Part shown: positions 8,563 through 14,226 of the stretch, one piece after another | How the letters are laid out: the number at the start of each line of letters is the position of its first letter | How positions within the stretch are numbered: position 1 is the stretch's first letter | Origin: an uncultured Fidelibacterota bacterium | GTDB taxonomy: Bacteria; Marinisomatota; Marinisomatia; Marinisomatales; UBA1611 | Direction of reading: 5' to 3' | NCBI GenBank assembly: GCA_913041325.1 | Contig: CAJWHU010000025.1 | Location: forward strand, 1-14,226 | DNA: 14,226 nt | Program-made: the position numbers and the translations under genes | The notes under the pieces: model-generated | What the model was told of the DNA's origin: nothing | What the model saw: only the letters and a program-made list of their open reading frames with translations | Databases searched by the model: none

Positions 8563-9306
8563 TCACAAACATTTATTTATTAGAAAAGTATACAATCTTT
8601 TTGGTACGATTTTTGTCAAAAAAATTAAAATTCTGTAGTACCATGGGTAAATAATCGTTCTCTTACCTTTGTTTATGAAATGAATAAATTTTTCTGCCGC
8701 TTTATCTGGGGACACCATTGGGATTTTCCTAGCAGGACCTTTCACAATGGGTGTGTCAATAAACCCTGGGCAGATGCATATAGTTTTTATACCGTCTTTT
8801 TCAAGTGTTGGTCTCCACGAATCAAAGATCATTCTGAGTGCTATCTTTGAACCTGCATATCCTCCATGAAATGGAATTGGAATATAACCAGCCACCGAAC
8901 TTATACACACTAGCTTACCTTTTTTCTGTTCCTTCATCTTTGGAATAAAAGGCATTAAGATATTATTAACTCCTTGTAAATTTGTATTAAGGATATTATT
9001 TATATCACTGCTTGATCCAGAGTAGAGATTATCATCTCCACCAATACCAGCGTTGGCTATGACGCAATCAATACCACCAGCTTCTAGCATGAAACTATGT
9101 GCTGCAAGTTTACAATCATCAGGGTTTTGGACATCTAATTTATACATGAATGGTGAACCACCTAGCTTTTTGCACCGTATTAAAATACCTTTCAATAGAT
9201 CAACTCTTCTGGCTGACAATCCCACAATACATTTACGTTTTGAATATGCATATGCAAGTGCTTCACCAATGCCAGATGATGCGCCTGTTATAAATATCTT
9301 CATCAT
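8563..9306 (-). CDS. Short-chain dehydrogenase/reductase
   Basis: A classical SDR of 247 residues that uses NAD(P)H to reduce or oxidise a hydroxyl or keto group; the substrate is unknown. The cofactor motif TGASSGIG is at residues 7-14, the NAG motif at 85-87, and the catalytic set is Ser137, Tyr150 and Lys154 in YAGSK. An SDR-typical PGFIDTP follows near residue 183. The Ser-Ala-Arg-Arg after the second strand suggests preference for NADPH. A hydrophobic, basic C-terminus (around YRILIFLTKIVPKR) may associate with the membrane, as in several SDRs acting on lipids. The ATG overlaps the stop of the upstream metallo-hydrolase gene by four bases. Two ATG codons stand in tandem (9306 and 9303). 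A GAGGG stretch about a dozen bases upstream may serve as ribosome binding site. Confidence 0.92.
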   Translation of the reverse strand: MMKIFITGASSGIGEALAYAYSKRKCIVGLSARRVDLLKGILIRCKKLGGSPFMYKLDVQNPDDCKLAAHSFMLEAGGIDCVIANAGIGGDDNLYSGSSSDINNILNTNLQGVNNILMPFIPKMKEQKKGKLVCISSVAGYIPIPFHGGYAGSKIALRMIFDSWRPTLEKDGIKTICICPGFIDTPIVKGPARKIPMVSPDKAAEKFIHFINKGKRTIIYPWYYRILIFLTKIVPKRLYTFLINKCL

Positions 9307-10217
9307 AAGCGAAAAATATCACCCTCTTTAGAAATATTAAACCCTTCCTCATAAACATTAATCCATTCTGGGCTATTCAATTTTAAAGTGGGGTTGGAGT
9401 GGTTTAGATGAATAAAATAAATTTTTTTTCTGTTTGTGGTACTTAAATCGAAAAATAATTCCATAGACTCTGATATAAATGGATGGGGGATTTCTTTCAT
9501 ATCTCTGTTAGGTAATTCATTTTGTGAATAGAATGTTCCATCTAGGAGTGCAATATCAATGTTGAGAATAATTTTGAATATATCTTGTTCCCATTTATTC
9601 CATTTATCTATATCCGGGATATATAATAAAGAATTATTTTGACCCGTAACTTGGTATCCAACAGTCTCTGAGTATTCATCGCGGTGCGGTACCAAAAAAG
9701 GTTCTATGAAAAGACTATCCCCAATTTTAATGTTTACATTTTTTTTAATTCTATTTAGTTGAATATTTTTTAGCCTAATTAATTGATCCCAGGGGCCATT
9801 ACTTTTTAAAAATTCTTCCATATTTTCCATAACAAAAACAGGTACATTTTTTTCCCCCATGACCTCTCTTCCTAAGTGTATAAGGCCTGTATAATGTCCA
9901 ATGTGTGCGTGGGTCAAAAAAATACCTGCTAACTCTGTGTCATGTTCAACAGTTAGTTTTCTATATTGTTGAGGAAAATCAGGGGTTGCATCAATCATCC
10001 AGCTTTTTCTTTGCTTAGGATCGATTATCCCAATGGATGATATTTTTTCTTTCTTCCCATGTTGCCAAAGACTTTTACAACATGCATTCTCGCAACCAGC
10101 ATGTGGAGATCCACCATCTTGTGTAATACCGAGAATAATAACATACGGATCATGGGCTAGCTGGCTCGAACAGATTGACAAGAGAAAGAATATTGTGAGT
10201 GTTCTCAATAAACTCAC
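9303..10217 (-). CDS. PqqB-like metallo-beta-lactamase-fold hydrolase, probably exported
   Basis: A 304-residue metallo-hydrolase related to PqqB and to phosphodiesterase-type metallo-beta-lactamase folds. The first 21 residues look like a signal peptide (basic start, hydrophobic core, SSQLA end), so it probably acts outside the cytoplasm; Cys16 lacks a good lipobox. The mature part begins with TQDGG (32-36) and a cysteine cluster at Cys42, Cys46 and Cys47, a known zinc site in PqqB relatives. The metal motif reads HAHIGH (His103, His105, His108), with Gly in place of the usual Asp. Further candidate ligands are His178, Asp226, His270 and His273. The start is GTG, overlapping the acetyltransferase stop as GTGA, with AAGGTG five bases upstream as ribosome binding site. 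No pqqA, C, D or E is nearby, so a role in PQQ synthesis is unlikely. Substrate unknown; the neighbours suggest envelope or amino-sugar chemistry. Confidence 0.88.
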   Translation of the reverse strand: MSLLRTLTIFFLLSICSSQLAHDPYVIILGITQDGGSPHAGCENACCKSLWQHGKKEKISSIGIIDPKQRKSWMIDATPDFPQQYRKLTVEHDTELAGIFLTHAHIGHYTGLIHLGREVMGEKNVPVFVMENMEEFLKSNGPWDQLIRLKNIQLNRIKKNVNIKIGDSLFIEPFLVPHRDEYSETVGYQVTGQNNSLLYIPDIDKWNKWEQDIFKIILNIDIALLDGTFYSQNELPNRDMKEIPHPFISESMELFFDLSTTNRKKIYFIHLNHSNPTLKLNSPEWINVYEEGFNISKEGDIFRL

Positions 10218-11326
10218 AGCTTCACCTTGATTTTATTTATGTATAACCAAAATAAAATAACCCAATAAAATAGAACGTGAGCAAAAGCGAAGAGCAATGA
10301 GCCATTCATTTCTCCGCCAATCGGATAAAAAACGGTTTTATATAAATAGTGATAAGCGCTAACCGTGCTTTCACCTAACTCCAATTTAATTCGTGTAATT
10401 GTTTTTATCCAAAGACCAGATAATATAAATAAAAAAATCGCATTAGATCCAAACACCTCAAATATCCAAAAACTTTTTTTCCAATTTTTAATATCGATTA
10501 AATATGTAAGAGTGGATAAACAGATAGCAGCTATCCCACCTGTGAAGAGGACATATGAACTAGTCCACAAGGGTTTATTGATTGGAAGCGCGAACCCCCA
10601 CACATATCCAACCATTGATGTAATGCATCCAAAGATAAACATTCTCTTTGCGCAATCATTATAATTTTTAGTTGTGTGTAACATTCCTCCCATTAAATAT
10701 CCAATTATAACACTACCAATTGAGGGTATTGTACTAAGAATTCCTTCTGGGTCAAACCTAACACCAAATCCCCCGTACAAATGATCTTTACCCAAGACAA
10801 TTAGATCAATCTTTCTAACCAAATTATCTTCAAGGCTATATGGGAATTCTCCACCACCAATCCATAGAATAGCCCAATAGAAAAGTAATAGTGATGCAAG
10901 AATCTGAACCAATTGTTTAAAATCAAATTTGATTATTAATAAAGCGCTGAGTCCATAACTTAAGGCAATACGCTGGAGAACTCCGAGATATCTGAATTCA
11001 GACCAGTCCCAATCCTGCCGGATGAAAGGAAAAGCATTTAGCATTATCCCAGCAAAAAATATTGAGCAGGTTCTTTTAAGTATATGGCTGTAAAACTCCT
11101 TTGACGGATAATGATGCCACTTGACAAAGGCAAATCGCATTGATGCGCCAACGATAAACAGAAAAAATGGAAAAACAAAATCAGCCACACTACAGCCGTG
11201 CCATTTTGCATGGCTAAGTTGTGAATAAACAAATGCCCAGCTACCTGGAGTATTTACTATGATCATCAAGCATATGGTAATTCCTCTGAATACATCTAGG
11301 GAGTAAACTCTTCTAGGCTCTGACAT
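10214..11326 (-). CDS. NagX/HGSNAT-like inner-membrane acyltransferase (COG4299 / DUF5009 type)
   Basis: A polytopic membrane protein of 370 residues related to human heparan-alpha-glucosaminide N-acetyltransferase and bacterial NagX. Family members are thought to move acetyl groups across the membrane onto amino sugars; bacterial NagX occurs in N-acetylglucosamine and cell-wall sugar loci. The family opening is clear: SLDVFRG at residues 9-15, VNTPGSW at 24-30, then HAKWHGCSVADFVFPFFLF from His39, followed by about ten hydrophobic segments. His39 lies where the human enzyme has its proposed acetyl-accepting histidine. Near the end, WTSSYVLFTGG and FEVFGSNAIFLFILSG are typical. It starts 28 bases after the AmpG-like gene and overlaps the metallo-hydrolase gene by four bases. 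An AGG lies about nine bases before the ATG. Placement beside a muropeptide permease supports a role in cell-wall amino sugar salvage; the exact acceptor is inference. Confidence 0.9.
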   Translation of the reverse strand: MSEPRRVYSLDVFRGITICLMIIVNTPGSWAFVYSQLSHAKWHGCSVADFVFPFFLFIVGASMRFAFVKWHHYPSKEFYSHILKRTCSIFFAGIMLNAFPFIRQDWDWSEFRYLGVLQRIALSYGLSALLIIKFDFKQLVQILASLLLFYWAILWIGGGEFPYSLEDNLVRKIDLIVLGKDHLYGGFGVRFDPEGILSTIPSIGSVIIGYLMGGMLHTTKNYNDCAKRMFIFGCITSMVGYVWGFALPINKPLWTSSYVLFTGGIAAICLSTLTYLIDIKNWKKSFWIFEVFGSNAIFLFILSGLWIKTITRIKLELGESTVSAYHYLYKTVFYPIGGEMNGSLLFAFAHVLFYWVILFWLYINKIKVKL

Positions 11327-11354
11327 ACAATGGCCTACTTAGCTGAATCTTTGA

Positions 11355-12629
11355 TTATATTTGTTTCCCAAAATTTTCTTCAATAGGAATATACTTTATC
11401 ATTATCAACCCAGGTAAGGTTGAGAGAATTACCCAAAAAAAGAAATTGTAGTATCCAATGTATTCTTGTAATGCACCACTAAACATACCAGGGATCATCA
11501 TACCCAAGGCCATAAAACCTGTACATATGGCATAGTGAGCTGTTTTGTGTTTTCCATCAGAAATCATCATCATATAAAGTAGGTAGGCGGTAAAGCCAAA
11601 GCCATAACCAAACTGCTCAATCGAAATCAAACAGATAATAAGAATAAAATTGCTTGGCTGAACGCCCGCCATGTATACATACACGAGGTCTGGTAACTTC
11701 ATTGCTAGCGCCATCCATAAAATCCATGTTTTGAGGCCATGTTTAGCAGCAAAAAAACCTCCTGCGATTCCTCCAACTGTCAGCATTATGGTGCCAACAG
11801 TGCCGTATGCAAATCCATACTGAGATGTACTTAAACCAAGACCGCCGGCATCAATAGGGTCAACCATAAATAGAGGAGCGACCTTGACAAGCTGCGCCTC
11901 TCCAAACCTGTACAATAGTATGAATGCAATTACCAAACTAATTTTAGGTTTATTGAAGAATGAAAGTAAAACTTGGAAAAAACCGTATAGGACTGATTTG
12001 AATTCTTGTTTTGAATAATTTTGATCTGATAACGGCTTTGGTAAAATCAGCCAATGATAGACGGAGAAAACTATGAACATTATACATAGTACCCCGAAGG
12101 TTATTGACCAAGCTGTAACTGGATCTCCAGCCCATATTTCCAACTTTCCTGCAACGATAATTAATATACCTTGACCAAAAAGTATAGCAAATCGATAGAA
12201 TGTATTTCTAATTCCTATCATCCATGTCTGCTCATGTTTAGAAAGGGCATGCATGTAAAATCCATCTGCAGCTATATCATGCGTGGCTGAGCTAAAAGAA
12301 ATCAACCAAAAAAAGGCTAAACTAAATCTTAATGGATTTGAAGAGGGTATTGTAAATGCAACTCCAGCTAATCCTGCTCCAATTAAAAGTTGCATCAGCA
12401 CTATCCAGGACCTTCTTGTACGCAGTATATCGACTATTGGACTCCATAATGGTTTAATAACCCATGGCAAGTAAAGCCAGCTAGTGTAGAGTGCAATTTC
12501 TGTGTTTGATATGTCCAGTTTCTTATACATAATCACAGAAACAAGCATTACAAAAGCATATGGTAATCCCTCAGCAAAATAAAGTGAAGGTACCCAAAGC
12601 CATGGGCCTTTAGAGTATTTGTTTGACAT
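11355..12629 (-). CDS. AmpG-like major facilitator permease, probable muropeptide importer
   Basis: A 424-residue major facilitator protein of the AmpG type, which in Gram-negative bacteria imports anhydro-muropeptides released from the cell wall. About twelve hydrophobic segments are present. Family features are PSLYFAEGLPYAFV at residues 14-27, SWLYLPWVIKPLWSPIVD near 50-67 followed by the RTRRSW loop, ATHDIAADGF near 113-122, and a second-half DLVYVYMAG segment. AmpG-like proteins also include carriers of other substrates such as acetyl-CoA transporters, so the assignment rests partly on context: a SpoIID/LytB glycan-acting gene ends two bases upstream, and a NagX-like gene follows after 28 bases. 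There is no Shine-Dalgarno before the ATG, which suits translation coupled to the gene just upstream. No ampC or ampR is nearby, so a link with beta-lactamase control is not indicated. Confidence 0.88.
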   Translation of the reverse strand: MSNKYSKGPWLWVPSLYFAEGLPYAFVMLVSVIMYKKLDISNTEIALYTSWLYLPWVIKPLWSPIVDILRTRRSWIVLMQLLIGAGLAGVAFTIPSSNPLRFSLAFFWLISFSSATHDIAADGFYMHALSKHEQTWMIGIRNTFYRFAILFGQGILIIVAGKLEIWAGDPVTAWSITFGVLCIMFIVFSVYHWLILPKPLSDQNYSKQEFKSVLYGFFQVLLSFFNKPKISLVIAFILLYRFGEAQLVKVAPLFMVDPIDAGGLGLSTSQYGFAYGTVGTIMLTVGGIAGGFFAAKHGLKTWILWMALAMKLPDLVYVYMAGVQPSNFILIICLISIEQFGYGFGFTAYLLYMMMISDGKHKTAHYAICTGFMALGMMIPGMFSGALQEYIGYYNFFFWVILSTLPGLIMIKYIPIEENFGKQI

Positions 12630-12631
12630 AC

Positions 12632-13897
12632 TTAATAGATTTTAGTTATTTCTGAATTCATATAATAGTGCATTAAAACTTCATCTTTAGACTTCCCTGC
12701 CATAGCCATCCCTAAAGCACCAATTTGGCATAATCCGACACCATGGCCCCAACCTGCTCCAAACAATTCAAAGTTGGGATGTGTAGAATTGCCCCCACCA
12801 TTTGGTACAACGATAAATGATGAGCTAAAAAGAAAGTTCTTATGAAGGACACGCCTTATTTCATACTCGCTGGATATGATTATTCTATCTACTTTACCAT
12901 TTATTTCACCTGTTATTTCTAGTTTCAAAATTCTTCCAGAAATACCACGAGCGATAGGGTCTAGTTTATGTACTGATCCAAAGTTGCACGCTAAATTTTC
13001 AGACAAAGTTTTGACCAATTCTTTTTGACTTAACTTTTGCCTCCATCGAAAATAGGCCCTATCTTCATCAACACTACCTAGATAATTCTTAATCACTTTT
13101 TCGTTCACAAAACCTGGTCCGCAAAAACAGTCTTGGCTACCAAAGTACCATTCTTTTAGGTCAGTCGGATTATTAAAATCAGGGATTCCTAATTTGATTC
13201 CATCAAAAACACCTCTTAAGTATTGCTTAGGCTCTTCTGACCATACATTTTCGTTATTTTCTGACACACCGCCACAAGATTTAGAGTATCTAGCATCGCA
13301 AATCTGTTTTTCATGGATTAAAACCTGGCCTCTTGTTTTGTTACCAGCATCAAAAGCAGATTCCGTTAAGTTCGCGATTCCTTGATATCTTTGGCAACAA
13401 TCATCATTACATGCATCAATATCTATATCTTTATGTTTCTGTTCGAATGCTGCCAAAAGCCAGGAGCGAGCGGCTATAGTTTGTGCTTCAAGAAGCGATG
13501 GAGGACAGCTACCACTCATTTCTGATGTTGCTACGCACATTAGATAATTTTCTAAAGGCAGGTGATTTATAACAAACAGATATCCATCATGTATCTTGAC
13601 CTCAACGTTGCCTAGGACGCTGATAGATATTTTTTTTTCCCAATGAAACCCTCTGCCAGCACTTACCGGAGAAATCTTGATCTCTGAATCCATTTTTTTA
13701 TTTTTGACTAAGAATTCCGAGATCAATTTTCCATTCGAAAAAAGTGAATTATTGATTGTCTCTATTTTAAAATTGCTATTCGATGATGAGTCAAAGATTT
13801 CAACAATATTTTGTTTATCTATTGGTAGGATTAGACCAACTGAAATTAGAGGTTCTTTATTAGGAATTTTTCCCCTTATGAGCATACTCTTTTCCAT
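12632..13897 (-). CDS. SpoIID/LytB-domain protein without signal peptide, probable glycan-strand lytic enzyme
   Basis: A 421-residue member of the SpoIID/LytB family, whose best-known members cleave peptide-free peptidoglycan strands as lytic transglycosylases. The domain begins near residue 100; LPLENYL is followed by TSEMSG with Glu126 at the catalytic position, then EAQTIAARSW. The cysteine cluster at 163, 167 and 168 falls where clostridial SpoIID binds zinc, followed by SCGG (Cys208) and a CFCG pair near 257. The family ending GAGWGHGVGLCQIGALGMA holds His385. The first 110 residues are beta-rich and contain no hydrophobic segment. An in-frame TAG at 13922-13924 rules out an upstream start that would add a signal peptide. 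A second ATG at 13885 has a better GGA upstream and may be the true start. The first start overlaps the kinase gene by 22 bases, the second by 10. Cytosolic action on imported muropeptides is inferred. Confidence 0.9.
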   Translation of the reverse strand: MEKSMLIRGKIPNKEPLISVGLILPIDKQNIVEIFDSSSNSNFKIETINNSLFSNGKLISEFLVKNKKMDSEIKISPVSAGRGFHWEKKISISVLGNVEVKIHDGYLFVINHLPLENYLMCVATSEMSGSCPPSLLEAQTIAARSWLLAAFEQKHKDIDIDACNDDCCQRYQGIANLTESAFDAGNKTRGQVLIHEKQICDARYSKSCGGVSENNENVWSEEPKQYLRGVFDGIKLGIPDFNNPTDLKEWYFGSQDCFCGPGFVNEKVIKNYLGSVDEDRAYFRWRQKLSQKELVKTLSENLACNFGSVHKLDPIARGISGRILKLEITGEINGKVDRIIISSEYEIRRVLHKNFLFSSSFIVVPNGGGNSTHPNFELFGAGWGHGVGLCQIGALGMAMAGKSKDEVLMHYYMNSEITKIY

Positions 13898-14226
13898 GCA
13901 GCACCAAGTGCTGCCGTTCTTCTATCATCTGATAAAACTATGGGAATGTTTGTTCTATCTTGAAAAATCTTTATCAGCGATGTATCACTTTTTTTAAAAA
14001 ATTGACCAAGTCTTTGCCCGATAACTATTTTTTCTATCGTTTTTCCTTTGGAATCAAAATATCTTACTCTGTTTTTAATAAGCAATGAAAACATTTTTGA
14101 GGCTTTCTTGAGTAATAGCCTTAGGTCATTGTCATTTTCAATTGAAGATAGTTTGGTATAATTCGAGTTACGTGATTTATTATAATTGCTTATGATTCCT
14201 TTTGGAGACAACATGGACTCAACGCT
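13876..14226 (-). CDS. C-terminal part of a probable ROK-family sugar kinase, 5' end outside the window
   Basis: Only the last 116 codons are in the window; the frame is open to the right edge, so the apparent ATG at 14214 is internal. The pieces fit the C-terminal half of ROK kinases (repressor, ORF, kinase family, which phosphorylate glucose, N-acetylglucosamine and N-acetylmannosamine): VESMLSPKGI resembles the segment following the family's cysteine cluster, then a long helix, EKIVIGQRLGQ in the place of the IVIGG nucleotide loop, and a closing AALGAAW where ROK proteins have GAA. The zinc-binding cysteines and the catalytic Asp would lie upstream and cannot be checked. The second glycine of the GG loop is replaced by Gln, which is unusual. 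Followed directly by the SpoIID, permease and NagX-like genes, it would be a kinase for a salvaged amino sugar. A BadF-type kinase is the main alternative. Confidence 0.5.
   Translation of the reverse strand, partial: SVESMLSPKGIISNYNKSRNSNYTKLSSIENDNDLRLLLKKASKMFSLLIKNRVRYFDSKGKTIEKIVIGQRLGQFFKKSDTSLIKIFQDRTNIPIVLSDDRRTAALGAAWKRVCS
13898..13914 (-). repeat. Perfect 7-base inverted repeat abutting the SpoIID start codon
   Basis: GCAGCAC, three bases, then GTGCTGC form a 17-base perfect hairpin that ends at the base just before the first SpoIID ATG (13897). It lies inside the end of the kinase gene, where it encodes Ala-Ala-Leu-Gly-Ala-Ala. In mRNA it would be a GC-rich stem in an AT-rich context and could hide the first start until ribosomes finishing the kinase open it. 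It may also be a by-product of the coding sequence. Confidence 0.45.

Noticed and set aside
9303..10217. Naming the metallo-hydrolase pqqB
   Set aside because: The signal peptide, the HAHIGH motif and the lack of any other pqq gene argue against the PQQ pathway; only fold-level similarity is supported.
13677..13997. Plus-strand open frame of 106 codons opposite the SpoIID start and kinase end
   Set aside because: Both opposite-strand frames show recognisable families; this one has no start signal and no family pattern.

Overview
The window is AT-rich and densely coded, with no RNA genes, insertion sequences, CRISPR arrays or long non-coding stretches visible. The largest gap between genes is 109 bases, at 2361-2469. 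An AmpG-type muropeptide permease, a NagX-type inner-membrane acetyltransferase and a metallo-beta-lactamase-fold protein with a signal peptide suggest a Gram-negative-type envelope. Most transcription-unit-leading genes lack a clear Shine-Dalgarno sequence. That, the low GC and the gene families would suit a free-living Bacteroidota- or Marinimicrobia-like bacterium. This assignment is inference; no marker gene in the window settles it.

Layout. (1) Positions 1-2360, minus strand: a large AMP-forming acyl-CoA synthetase that runs off the left edge and carries extra regions at both ends of the adenylation core. (2) Positions 2361-2469: a divergent promoter region. (3) Positions 2470-7960, plus strand: a GAF plus HD-GYP cyclic-di-GMP phosphodiesterase, a small unknown protein coupled by an ATGA overlap, an SLC13/DASS anion transporter with two TrkA-C domains, a MATE exporter, and a pterin-4a-carbinolamine dehydratase. 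(4) Positions 7965-14226, minus strand: seven tightly packed genes read from right to left. They are a partial sugar kinase (probably ROK family), a SpoIID/LytB-domain protein, an AmpG-like permease, a NagX-like acetyltransferase, a PqqB-like metallo-hydrolase, a short-chain dehydrogenase and the biotin transporter subunit BioY. The two long units converge with only four bases between their stop codons.

How the genes may work together. The first four or five genes of the minus-strand unit form a coherent set for salvage of cell-wall amino sugars: uptake of muropeptides, cleavage of glycan strands, acetyl transfer to amino sugar and sugar phosphorylation. The most unusual point is that the SpoIID protein has no signal peptide and cannot be extended upstream to gain one, so it appears to act inside the cell, next to the permease that would bring muropeptides in. 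The dehydrogenase and bioY at the end have no evident link to cell-wall chemistry. The plus-strand unit looks like a mixed housekeeping and signalling cluster. The one part with a clear internal relation is the phosphodiesterase and its overlapping small partner.
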